64,000 nt of DNA, taken from a bacterium (GTDB lineage: Bacteria > Oederibacteriota > Muellerivitia > Muellerivitales > Muellerivitaceae). Each line of letters starts with the position of its first letter. Within the stretch, counting starts at the first letter, position 1. The stretch spans positions 62,001 through 126,000 of the forward strand of contig DASZRK010000017.1 in assembly GCA_035549195.1 (NCBI GenBank), in the 5' to 3' direction. The notes below the pieces were generated by a model, which was given only the letters and a program-made list of their open reading frames with translations, made no database searches and had not been told where the DNA came from. Shown here one piece after another: positions 49,006 to 56,636 of the stretch. The position numbers and the translations under genes were made by a program.

Positions 49006-50622
49006 TTAATGACCGTCGGTGGGCTTTCCCATGAAAGAGGGCCGTTTCATGAAGAAGATGGGGATGCCCGCCACCAGGAAGCCGATCACCATCACCCAGG
49101 CCATCTGGTCGAAGGCCATGACGAAAGCCTGCTTCTTCACCCGGAAATAGGCTTCCTTGATGAGCAGGTTGTCCGGGTGCATCAGGCCCAATTCGTTGCT
49201 GAATCGATAGGCCATCCCCTGGGCTTGTTGGGACCATTGCTGGAAGCCGGGGTTGAGCGGGCTGATGTATTGGCGCAGGTGCTCATAGGCGTTGGTGGAG
49301 GCTTTGGTGAACATGGTGGAGAGGATGGCGATCCCCAAGCTCCCCCCCAACTGGCGCGACAGGTTCAGGATCCCCGCGGCCTGGCCCAAGGCCGGACCCT
49401 GGAAGCCACCCAACACCACGGCGTTCACGGGAATGAAGATGGCGGCCATCCCCAATCCGCGGATGAGCAGCGGCCAGAACATCTGCCAATAGGTGGTCTG
49501 GGGGGTGAACCCGGTGAGGAGCAGGAGGGCGAAGTCCACGCAGACCAGCCCATAGATCATGAAGAGCCGCGGGTCCCGTTTCTGGAGCTGGCTGCCGATG
49601 ATGGGCATCATGAGCCCCGCCACGAAGGCGCCCGGCGTGAAGAGGTTCCCCGTCTGGGTGGCGTCCATGCCCATGATGTTGGTGGCGAAAATGGGCACGA
49701 AGAAGATGAGCCCGTAAAGCATGCCCCCCACGCAGGCCATCATGATGGTGCCGTTGATGAGGGCCGGGTTCTTGTAAAGCCGCAGGTCCATGATGGGGTG
49801 CTCGTGGGTCAGTTCCCACCAGACGAAGGCCGGCAGGCAGATCCCCGCCACGATCGAAAAGACCAGGATGAGGGGGTTGGCGAACCAGTCGTCGGCCTCG
49901 CCCCGTTCCAGGACGAACTGCAGGCAGCCCACGGCCACCACCAGCAGGGTCAGGCCGATCACGTCCACGGGGGCGCTACGCATCTTCTCGTGGGCCGCGG
50001 CGTGTTCGCCGTCGGAGGCGTGGTCGGGGATGTAGAGGTAGGCCATGAAGGCGGCCAGCAGGCCCAGGGGAAGGTTGATGTTGAAGATCATCCGCCAGCC
50101 AAAATGGTCGGTCAGGTAGCCGCCCAAGGGAGGGCCGATGGTGGGACCGATGATGACCACCATGCCGTAAAGGGCGCTGCCGATCCCCGAGCGGCGGCCG
50201 GGGAAGGCCTCCTGGATGAGGGCCTGGGAAGTGGGCAGCAGGGCGCCGCCCGCCGCCCCCTGGACCACGCGGAAGACCACCAGGCTCCAGAGATTGGGGG
50301 CCAGGCCGCAGGCCACCGAGGCGGCGATGAAGAGCAGGATGCAGGTGATGTAGTAGTGGCGGCGGCCGAAGCGGGTCCCCAGCCAGCCCGAGATGGGAAG
50401 CACGATGGCGTTGGAGATGATGTAACCCGTCACCACCCAGCCGATCTCCTCCAGGGTGGCGCCCAGGTTGCCCATCATGGTGGGGATGGCCACGTTCACG
50501 ATGGAGGTGTCCACGATCTCCAAAAGGGACGCGAGCCCCGCGGTCAGAACGATGAAGAACGCCGCCCGGGAGATCCCGGGGGAGGCTTCGGCGGGTTGGG
50601 CGGCGGCAGCGGCGGCGGACAT
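49006..50622 (-). CDS. MFS drug efflux pump, DHA2 family (EmrB-like)
   Basis: A 538-residue transporter with 14 predicted membrane segments that would export drugs by proton antiport. SLLEIVDTSIVNVAIPTMMGNLGATLEEIGWVVTGYIISNAIVLPISGWLGTRFGRRHYY (motif D and motif A), FRVVQGAAGGALLPTSQALI (motif B) and GPTIGPPLGGYLTDHFGWRMIFNINLPLGLL (motif C) match EmrB/QacA. The partner genes upstream encode an EmrA-like membrane fusion protein and a TolC-like channel, so the pump would span both membranes. It is the last gene in the marR operon. Confidence 0.93.
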   Translation of the reverse strand: MSAAAAAAQPAEASPGISRAAFFIVLTAGLASLLEIVDTSIVNVAIPTMMGNLGATLEEIGWVVTGYIISNAIVLPISGWLGTRFGRRHYYITCILLFIAASVACGLAPNLWSLVVFRVVQGAAGGALLPTSQALIQEAFPGRRSGIGSALYGMVVIIGPTIGPPLGGYLTDHFGWRMIFNINLPLGLLAAFMAYLYIPDHASDGEHAAAHEKMRSAPVDVIGLTLLVVAVGCLQFVLERGEADDWFANPLILVFSIVAGICLPAFVWWELTHEHPIMDLRLYKNPALINGTIMMACVGGMLYGLIFFVPIFATNIMGMDATQTGNLFTPGAFVAGLMMPIIGSQLQKRDPRLFMIYGLVCVDFALLLLTGFTPQTTYWQMFWPLLIRGLGMAAIFIPVNAVVLGGFQGPALGQAAGILNLSRQLGGSLGIAILSTMFTKASTNAYEHLRQYISPLNPGFQQWSQQAQGMAYRFSNELGLMHPDNLLIKEAYFRVKKQAFVMAFDQMAWVMVIGFLVAGIPIFFMKRPSFMGKPTDGH

Positions 50623-50648
50623 GGGTCAGCTCCGTGATGGATCGAGGG

Positions 50649-50960
50649 TCAGTAAGACGACCGTTGAAAAAGGCCCCTGCGGGCGGTGATGTGGTTCTTT
50701 TCCCGGAACTCGGCGGGGTCCAACCCTTGGCGTTCGAACTCCTGGGCGGCCTGGTCCCGCGCATTGCGATAGGCCGCCTCATCCCGCCACACGGCGGTGG
50801 TGACGAAATCGCTGGCCTCTCCCTGGGTCCTTTCGTAAAGGTGGCCTTCCACGAAGCCGGGAAGGGTCCTCAGGAAGGTCTGCACCCCCCGGGCCCTCTC
50901 CAGGAAGGCCTCCCGGGCGGCTGGGGGCACGTTGAACTCATCGATCAGGACGATCTCCAT
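50649..50960 (-). CDS. antibiotic biosynthesis monooxygenase (ABM) domain protein
   Basis: A 103-residue protein with a ferredoxin-like dimeric barrel fold. EIVLIDEFNVPPAAREAFLERARGVQTFLRTLPGFVEGHLYERTQGEASDFVTTAVWRDEAAYRNA follows the ABM consensus (V..F..P....F......v...l...PGF....L.......y......W.d.aa). ABM enzymes oxidise small polyketide-like substrates, but many are of unknown role. It lies between the emrA- and emrB-like genes in the efflux operon, an unusual position. Confidence 0.85.
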   Translation of the reverse strand: MEIVLIDEFNVPPAAREAFLERARGVQTFLRTLPGFVEGHLYERTQGEASDFVTTAVWRDEAAYRNARDQAAQEFERQGLDPAEFREKNHITARRGLFQRSSY

Positions 50961-50976
50961 TCTCCCCTCCTTGGGC

Positions 50977-51861
50977 TCAATGCACCCGGATGGACACGAC
51001 CGCCGAAAGCCCGGCGGCCAACCGGTCGACGTCCTGTTCGGTCAAGTGGACGAACTTGATGCGCACCGGCAGGCGTTGCACCACCTTGGTGAAGTTCCCG
51101 GTCGAATTGTCCGGGGGGAGCAGCGTGAAGGTGGAGCCGGTGGCCGACCCCAGGCTTTCCACCTCGCCCTCGAAGGTCTTCCCCGCGATGGCGTCCACTT
51201 CCACCGTGGCCTTCTGGCCTGGCTTGATGCGGGCGATCTGGGTCTCCTTGTAGTTGGCCACCACCCAGCGTTCCCCGGAAGCGACGAACCCGAAGAGGGC
51301 CTGCCCCGCCGGGACCACCTGGCCGGGCTCCACCGACTTCTTGGCGATGGTCCCGTCCTCCGGGGCCACGATCTGGGTGTAGCTCAAATTGAGCTTGGCC
51401 TGGTCGATCTTGGACTGGTCCGCCTTCAGGCGTGAGGACAGGTTCCGGTAGCGCGCCAGGGAGGCGTCCAATTGCTGCTTGGAGATCGCCTCCTCCTCGT
51501 AGAGCTTCTGCATGCGCTGGTAGTCCTGTTGGGCCTGGACCAGTTCGGCCTGGATGGAGGCCTGGTCCGCCAGGGCCTGGTTGTAGGCCGTGGAGTAGTC
51601 CTGGTTGTCCAGGGCCGCCAGGGGCTGGCCCGCCTTCACCTTCTCGTTCTCCCGCACCATCACCTGGGTGACCTTGCCGCCGACCCGGGGCGCCAACAGG
51701 ACCGTATGGGCCTGCACATAGGCGTCATCGGTCCCTTCGTACTTGTAGTTCTTCCAGATGAAATAAGCCGCGATCACCAGGGCGACGGCCCCGAGGGCCC
51801 GCAGGATCATCGTCTTCTTTCCATTGCCCGTTCCCGGGGCTTGGGATGTCATCTTAGTCAT
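50977..51861 (-). CDS. HlyD/EmrA-type membrane fusion protein
   Basis: A 294-residue periplasmic adaptor anchored by one N-terminal membrane segment (ILRALGAVALVIAAYFIWKNY). The barrel-sandwich halves are YEGTDDAYVQAHTVLLAPRVGGKVTQVMVRENEKVKAGQPLAALDN and LNLSYTQIVAPEDGTIAKKSVEPGQVVPAGQALFGFV; between them is a coiled-coil hairpin (about residues 85-150). Then the beta-barrel domain with WVVANYKETQIARIKPGQKATVEVD. It would link the EmrB-like pump to the TolC-like channel. The gene overlaps tolC by eight bases. Confidence 0.92.
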   Translation of the reverse strand: MTKMTSQAPGTGNGKKTMILRALGAVALVIAAYFIWKNYKYEGTDDAYVQAHTVLLAPRVGGKVTQVMVRENEKVKAGQPLAALDNQDYSTAYNQALADQASIQAELVQAQQDYQRMQKLYEEEAISKQQLDASLARYRNLSSRLKADQSKIDQAKLNLSYTQIVAPEDGTIAKKSVEPGQVVPAGQALFGFVASGERWVVANYKETQIARIKPGQKATVEVDAIAGKTFEGEVESLGSATGSTFTLLPPDNSTGNFTKVVQRLPVRIKFVHLTEQDVDRLAAGLSAVVSIRVH

Positions 51862-53248
51862 GGCTCCACCTCTTTCCGGTCACCAGCTCTAGGTTGATCA
51901 AGGCTTCCCAGGCGTTCAATTGGGCCTGCACCAATCCGGCGGAGGCGCGGTATTCCTCCAGCTCGGCGTCCAACAGGTCGGTGGTGGTCTTGGTCCCCGC
52001 CTTGAACCCCACCGTGGCCAACCGCACGCTCTCCTTGGCCTTGTCCACATCCGTCAATTTCGCCTGGTAGAGGGAAACGTTCGAGATCAGGCGCCTTTTC
52101 CAAAGGTCGAAGTCGTAGGGCGCCTGCAGTTGCGCCGCGCGGTAGTCGCTCTTCGCCTGTTCGGCCCGCTCGTGCGCCTCGTTGGCCTTGGCGAGGGAAA
52201 GGCCCCCGTCCAGGATGTCCCACTTGAGGGAAGCCCCGACGAAGTAGTCGGTCTGGAAGGAGGTGTAATCGTTGAAATCCAGGTTCCCGAGGATGTAGCC
52301 GGGCGTGTTGTACCACTGGTATTGGCCGAAGAGGGACAGTTGGGGGAACCAGAAGGAATCGGCCGACGCGCCCAGATCCTCCGCCCGGACCGATTCCAGC
52401 CGGGCCGCCTTGAGTTCCGTCCCCTCCTCATAGTGGTCCGGCAACGCCTTGAGGACCTGGTCACCATTCACCACCGGCAGGGTCCCGGTCAGGGGACGTT
52501 CGTCCTTGGCCAGGCCCATGGCGCGGGCCAGGGCCATGCGGGCCAGCACCAGGTTGTCGTGAGCCTCGATCTGCCCTGACTGGGCCTCGGAGAGCTGGAC
52601 CTCCACCCGCAGGCGGTCGTACTTGGTGGCCTGGCCGTTGTCCAGCTGGTCCTTCACGATGCGCAGGTGCTCGTCGAAGGTCTTCACGTTCTGGTCGGCC
52701 ATGTCGGAAAGGAGTTGGGAGGCCAGCGCCTTGAAATAGGCCAGCCGCACGCCCTCCTTCAGGCGGAGCAAGGCTTGATCGGACATCAGGGCCGCGGCCT
52801 CGTGACGGCGGTCGGCCGCATCCATTTGGTGGAGATTCTTGAACCCGTCGAAGATCGGAAGCCTGGCCGACAGGGTCAGGCTGGTCTCCGGGTAGATGCC
52901 GGGGAAGGTGATGGCGCTCGGCGACCCCGGGAACTGCACGCTCAGGGCCGTGTAATTGTCCAGGCTCCCGTTGAAGAGCTCCTGGTTGAAGAAATGCTGC
53001 CCTTCGATGGAAAGCTTGGGGAGGAACCCCGAGGAGAGGGCGTCCAATTGCCCCCATCCGGCCTCCCGTTCCTGGGCCAGCGCCTTCCGGTAGTCGGGCG
53101 ACTCCCCCAGGGCCTCCTGCTCGGCGGCCTCCAGGGTCAACCCCCCGGCGGCCGTAACGGACGCGTCCTGGGCCCGGGCGCCGCCCGCGCCGATCGTGGC
53201 TAACGCGAGCAGGGCCACGGCCGCTGATATTTTCCAATGGTCTTTCAT
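51854..53248 (-). CDS. TolC-like outer-membrane efflux channel
   Basis: A 464-residue exported protein with signal peptide AVALLALATIGAGGARAQ. Two related helical hairpin halves of the outer-membrane efflux (OEP) family are seen: LEAAEQEALGESPDYRKALAQEREAGWGQLDALSSGFLPKLSIEGQHFF, and later LFGQYQWYNTPGYILGNLDFNDYTSFQTDYFVGASLKWDILDGGLSLAKANEAHERAEQAKSDYRAAQLQAPYDF. It forms the trimeric tunnel through the outer membrane and periplasm. The start ATG has AAGGAG. It is the second gene of the marR operon, before emrA. Confidence 0.92.
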   Translation of the reverse strand: MKDHWKISAAVALLALATIGAGGARAQDASVTAAGGLTLEAAEQEALGESPDYRKALAQEREAGWGQLDALSSGFLPKLSIEGQHFFNQELFNGSLDNYTALSVQFPGSPSAITFPGIYPETSLTLSARLPIFDGFKNLHQMDAADRRHEAAALMSDQALLRLKEGVRLAYFKALASQLLSDMADQNVKTFDEHLRIVKDQLDNGQATKYDRLRVEVQLSEAQSGQIEAHDNLVLARMALARAMGLAKDERPLTGTLPVVNGDQVLKALPDHYEEGTELKAARLESVRAEDLGASADSFWFPQLSLFGQYQWYNTPGYILGNLDFNDYTSFQTDYFVGASLKWDILDGGLSLAKANEAHERAEQAKSDYRAAQLQAPYDFDLWKRRLISNVSLYQAKLTDVDKAKESVRLATVGFKAGTKTTTDLLDAELEEYRASAGLVQAQLNAWEALINLELVTGKRWSHD

Positions 53249-53291
53249 GACGGCTCCTTCGTTGCGCCGGGAAAGGCCCCGGCCTTGGGGT

Positions 53292-53777
53292 TCACGCCTT
53301 TTGTGGATAGTAGTGGGAGAGGACCAGGTGCTTGAGGATCCGTACCAGTTCCTTCTGGTCCTTCGAAGGAAGGTCGGCGAAGAACTCCTTCTCGGCGCTG
53401 GAGACCAGGTGAAGGCCCTTGGTGAGGGTCTCCCTGCCCTTGGCGGTCACGGAAAGCGAATAGGCCCGGCGGTCCTCCGGGTTGTCCTTTCGCTCCACCA
53501 GGCCGAGGCGCTCCAGGTCGTCCACGATCTGCACCATGGTGGTGCGGTCCACGTGGATGCAGTTGCCGATCTCCTGCTGGGGAATGGGGCCTTTTTCCTT
53601 GAGCGTGAGCAGCACGCCCAGGTGCTTGCCCATGAGCCCCAGGGGCTCCAGGGTCCTGAGGGCGATCTCGTTCATTTTTTGGGTGGACCGGTTCAGGAGG
53701 AACCCCATGCGTTCCAACATGGAATCGGGCACCCGGGCGGGTCCGTCGTTCCAGGTCTTTTTCATCGCGGGGGTCAT
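53292..53777 (-). CDS. MarR-family transcription regulator of the efflux operon
   Basis: A 161-residue winged-helix repressor. LEPLGLMGKHLGVLLTLKEKGPIPQQEIGNCIHVDRTTMVQIVDDLERLGLVERKDNPEDRRAYSLSVTAKGRETL covers the recognition helix and the wing with the DRR signature (DNPEDRRAYSL). It is the first gene of an operon with tolC, emrA, an ABM gene and emrB. I used the ATG at 53777, which has AAGGAG. Upstream lies a 23-bp palindrome on the promoter, so it probably represses its own operon until a ligand releases it. Confidence 0.93.
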   Translation of the reverse strand: MTPAMKKTWNDGPARVPDSMLERMGFLLNRSTQKMNEIALRTLEPLGLMGKHLGVLLTLKEKGPIPQQEIGNCIHVDRTTMVQIVDDLERLGLVERKDNPEDRRAYSLSVTAKGRETLTKGLHLVSSAEKEFFADLPSKDQKELVRILKHLVLSHYYPQKA

Positions 53778-53803
53778 GGGGGCTCCTTTTGGTCGGGTCA
53801 GGT

Positions 53804-53826
53804 GATAGTCAGTAATACTGATTATC
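53804..53826. promoter_or_regulatory. MarR operator palindrome over the operon promoter
   Basis: A 23-base near-perfect palindrome centred on 53815, with half-site GATAnTCAGTA and its inverse; ten of eleven pairs match. It covers the -10 hexamer and half the spacer of the marR promoter. The size and position are those of MarR operators, so binding would block RNA polymerase. Confidence 0.8.
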
Positions 53827-53840
53827 AGATTCGCTGTCAA
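53812..53840 (-). promoter_or_regulatory. promoter of marR-efflux operon
   Basis: On the minus strand the -35 is a perfect TTGACA (53840-53835), the spacer is 17 bases, and the -10 is TATTAC (53817-53812). The palindromic operator overlaps the spacer and -10. Transcription would begin near 53805, about 28 bases before the ATG at 53777. Confidence 0.78.
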
Positions 53841-53896
53841 TACCTCCCCGAAATTTTTCCTTCCCGGAGCCCCCGGGGATCCGGGGGATAAAAACC

Positions 53897-53925
53897 TTGA
53901 CCGGTCCGGGGGGCCCCTTTAGTCT
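53897..53925 (+). promoter_or_regulatory. promoter of the NCS2 permease gene, leaderless
   Basis: TTGACC (53897-53902), a 17-base spacer and TAGTCT (53920-53925) fit a housekeeping promoter. The ATG at 53932 is six bases after the -10, so the transcript would begin at or beside the start codon. No ribosome-binding purine tract precedes the ATG. Confidence 0.6.
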
Positions 53926-53931
53926 TTTGCC

Positions 53932-55641
53932 ATGCCTAAGTTCCTGGCCGACCTAAAAACCCGTTGGGCCACCCTGGTCTTTCCCTTCCTCTCACCCGGG
54001 ACCTCCAAGATCAAGGCCCTCCCCTGGTTCACCCGGGGCGACTTGGACGGCTTTTTCGGCCTTTTCATCGACAATCTCCTGCAATTGATGCTGATCGGCT
54101 ATCTCTGCAAGGCCCTCTGCGGTTTCCCCAGCGACCTGGTGACCGGCCAGGTCCTCCCGGGCGCGGCCCTTTCCATCCTATTAGGCAACCTTTTCTACGC
54201 CTGGCAGGCCCGGCGGGTGGCCCTCAAGGCCGGCCGTCCCGACACCACCGCCCTTCCCTTCGGCATCAATACCCCCAGCCTGATCGCCTTCATCCTGCTC
54301 ATCATGGCGCCCATCTACCGGGAGACCGGCAGCTACAAGCTGGCCTGGCAGGCCGGGCTCTTCGCCTGCTTCCTGAACGGCGTCATGGAGACCGGTGGGG
54401 CCTTCGTGGGCGACTGGCTCCGCCGCAACACCCCACGGGCGGCCCTGCTCTGCGCGCTGGCCGGAGTGGCCATCACCTTCATCGCCATGGACTTCATCTT
54501 CCAGATCTTCGCCAACCCGGCGGTGGGGCTCATCCCCACTTTCCTCATCCTCATCTCCTACTCCTCGCGCATCAAATGGCCCTTCGCCTTGCCCGGAGGT
54601 TTCCTGGCGGTGCTGGTCGGGACCCTCCTCTATTGGCCCCTCCATTCGCTGGCGCCCAACCTGGTGACCGCCACCCTCTCCTCCGATCCCATCCTCTGGT
54701 CGGTCTATCCTCCCAAGCCCGTGCCGACGGACCTTTTCGCCCTGGTCTTCAACGCCAACGGCTGGAAATACCTGGCCGTCATCATCCCCATGGGGCTTTT
54801 CAATGTGATCGGGTCGCTGTTGAACCTCGAAAGCGCCGAGGCCGCCGGGGACCGTTACCCGACCAAGCCTTCCCTGCTCTGGAACGGCTTCGCCACTTTC
54901 CTGGCGGCCTTCCTGGGAAGCCCCTTCCCGACCACCATCTACATCGGCCACCCGGGCTGGAAAGCCCTTGGGGCCCGGCACGGTTATTCCATCCTGAACG
55001 GTTTCTTCATCACCCTGCTTTGCCTCACCGGCGGCGTCTCCTTCTTCCTGATGCTCATCCCCAAGGAATGCATCCTGGGCATCCTGCTTTGGGTGGCCAT
55101 CATCATCACCGCCCAGGCCTTCATGGAGATCCCCAAGGAACATTCCCTGGCGGTGGCCTTCGGCCTCATCCCCACCCTGGCGGCTTATTTCATCTATCTC
55201 ATCGAGTCCACCCTGCGGTCCGCCGGGTCGCCCTTGACGGTGGCCATGGCCGATAAGCTCACCGCCGACAACCTCTATGTGCGGGGCATCATCATCCTCA
55301 GCCAGGGATCGCTCCTGACCTCCATGATCTTCGCGGCCGTGATGGTGTTCCTCATCGAGAAGAAGTTCCTGAAGGCCGCCCAATGGGTCCTGGCCGCGTC
55401 CGTTTTCTCCTTCATCGGCCTCATCCACGCCTACCGCCTGACCGATAGCGGCGTGCAGGACGGTTTCGGGATCACCTGGTCGCCCCGCTTCGGCCTGCTC
55501 TACTTGATCCTGGCCGGGTTCCTCTTCCTGATCCACTTCCACCAGAAATCCAACGCCAAATCCTCCCGCCGGGGCAAGAAGAAGGCCGCCAAGAAGGACG
55601 AGTTCTCCTCCCCTCCCACCAGCAAGGTCGGATACCTTTAA
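53932..55641 (+). CDS. NCS2 family permease, AzgA-like
   Basis: A 569-residue integral membrane protein, about 13 hydrophobic segments. FTRGDLDGFFGLFIDNLLQLMLIGYLCK at the start, DTTALPFGINTPSLIAFILLIMAPIYRETGS, FNVIGSLLNLESAEAAGDRY and GSPFPTTIYIGHPGWKALGARHGYSILNG are like NCS2 nucleobase transporters of the AzgA type, which carry purines with protons. It is longer than AzgA of E. coli (445 residues), with a basic C-terminal tail (SSRRGKKKAAKKDE). Substrate not certain. A strong hairpin lies just downstream. Confidence 0.82.
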   Translation: MPKFLADLKTRWATLVFPFLSPGTSKIKALPWFTRGDLDGFFGLFIDNLLQLMLIGYLCKALCGFPSDLVTGQVLPGAALSILLGNLFYAWQARRVALKAGRPDTTALPFGINTPSLIAFILLIMAPIYRETGSYKLAWQAGLFACFLNGVMETGGAFVGDWLRRNTPRAALLCALAGVAITFIAMDFIFQIFANPAVGLIPTFLILISYSSRIKWPFALPGGFLAVLVGTLLYWPLHSLAPNLVTATLSSDPILWSVYPPKPVPTDLFALVFNANGWKYLAVIIPMGLFNVIGSLLNLESAEAAGDRYPTKPSLLWNGFATFLAAFLGSPFPTTIYIGHPGWKALGARHGYSILNGFFITLLCLTGGVSFFLMLIPKECILGILLWVAIIITAQAFMEIPKEHSLAVAFGLIPTLAAYFIYLIESTLRSAGSPLTVAMADKLTADNLYVRGIIILSQGSLLTSMIFAAVMVFLIEKKFLKAAQWVLAASVFSFIGLIHAYRLTDSGVQDGFGITWSPRFGLLYLILAGFLFLIHFHQKSNAKSSRRGKKKAAKKDEFSSPPTSKVGYL

Positions 55642-55655
55642 AAAGGGACCGCCAA

Positions 55656-55689
55656 TAAAAAAAGCCCTTCCGGGGACCGGAAGGGCTTT
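55656..55689. terminator. strong hairpin terminator between convergent genes
   Basis: AAAGCCCTTCCGG-GGA-CCGGAAGGGCTTT is a perfect 13-base-pair stem with a three-base loop. An A-run on the left is a T-run for the minus strand, so termination of the DUF421 gene (stop at 55720) is best supported. For the NCS2 permease on the plus strand only TTT follows. Confidence 0.85.
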
Positions 55690-55719
55690 GGATCAGGACA
55701 GAGTGGGCCCCGCTTTCCC

Positions 55720-56190
55720 TTATTGAGGGATCACGCTGATCTGGCCGTTCTCCTCCAGCACCGCGAAACGGACCTTCTTCAGGTCCCGGACCCCGTTCTT
55801 GCGGCAGGCCGCCTCCAGGTCCTCCAGAGTGAGCTTTTCCTTCCCCAATTGTTCCTTGAGCACCTTCCCGTTATGGATCAGCACCGTCGGCCCGCCTTCC
55901 AACAGCCGCCGGGCCGCCTTGAAGCGATAGGTCAATTCGGCCGCGGCGAAGTTGAGGCCCAGGATGGTGGCCGCCCCCAGGATGCCGCCCCCGAGGGAGT
56001 TGTCGTTGCCGATGATGGCGTTCTGGAGCACGTTGGAGATGAGCAGGACCACCACCAGGTCGAAGGGCGTGAGCTGGGCCATTTGGCGTTTGCCCGTGAG
56101 CCGGAAAGCGAAGAGAAGGAAAAGATAGACCACCCCCGAACGCAGTACCTTCTCCCAGACCGATATTTCAGGCACCCACAGGTGTTCCAT
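55720..56190 (-). CDS. DUF421 domain membrane protein (YetF/YcaP-like)
   Basis: A 156-residue protein with two or three N-terminal membrane segments (VLRSGVVYLFLLFAFRLTGKRQMAQLTPFDLVVVLLISNVLQNAII) and a cytoplasmic C-terminal domain. The RLTGKRQMAQLTPFDLVVVLLISN string is the DUF421 signature, and LLEGGPTVLIHNGKVLKEQLGKEKLTLEDLEAACRKNGVRDLKKVRFAVLEENGQISVI is the soluble half. Role not known; membership is clear. A good AAGGAGAGG ribosome site is present. Confidence 0.9.
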   Translation of the reverse strand: MEHLWVPEISVWEKVLRSGVVYLFLLFAFRLTGKRQMAQLTPFDLVVVLLISNVLQNAIIGNDNSLGGGILGAATILGLNFAAAELTYRFKAARRLLEGGPTVLIHNGKVLKEQLGKEKLTLEDLEAACRKNGVRDLKKVRFAVLEENGQISVIPQ

Positions 56191-56207
56191 GCCCTCTCCT
56201 TCGGGTC

Positions 56208-56600
56208 CTACCGGACCCTTTTGAGCTTATCGAACTTCCACATCCCCTTCTCGAAGACCAGGGTGTCCTCCGCGTCCGTCATGCCACCATCGCCCAAGAG
56301 CATGAACTGGATGTCGCAGTTCTTCTCGTCGGTGTGCCGCTCGATGATCTTGATCCCCTTGACCGCCCCGTCGTTCAGCCGGGCGGCCCAGACCTTCTGG
56401 AGGGTCATGTCCGGGTTGTTCTTGAGGTAGGTCAGGACGCTGTCGGAAAAATAATCGGCGGTCTGGTCGTATTTGCCCTCCAAGGCCAGTTGATAGGACG
56501 TCTCAAAGGCGGTCGCCGGCCCCATATTGGACTGGGAATCCGCGCAAGCCAGCCCCAGGAACGGAAGGGCCAACAACAATACCCGCAAGGTCTTGTTCAT
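56208..56600 (-). CDS. small lipoprotein, NTF2-like (DUF4878-like)
   Basis: A 130-residue protein, lipoprotein signal LLLALPFLGLACADS (Cys about residue 19). The mature part GPATAFETSYQLALEGKYDQTADYFSDSVLTYLKN and later KGMWKFDKLKRVR resembles the DUF4878/NTF2-like fold. A very good AGGAGG site precedes the ATG. It sits between the DUF421 and rhomboid genes, all minus strand. Function unknown. Confidence 0.75.
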   Translation of the reverse strand: MNKTLRVLLLALPFLGLACADSQSNMGPATAFETSYQLALEGKYDQTADYFSDSVLTYLKNNPDMTLQKVWAARLNDGAVKGIKIIERHTDEKNCDIQFMLLGDGGMTDAEDTLVFEKGMWKFDKLKRVR

Positions 56601-56636
56601 CTAATTCCTCCTGAAAGATAAGGATCTCCGGCCATT

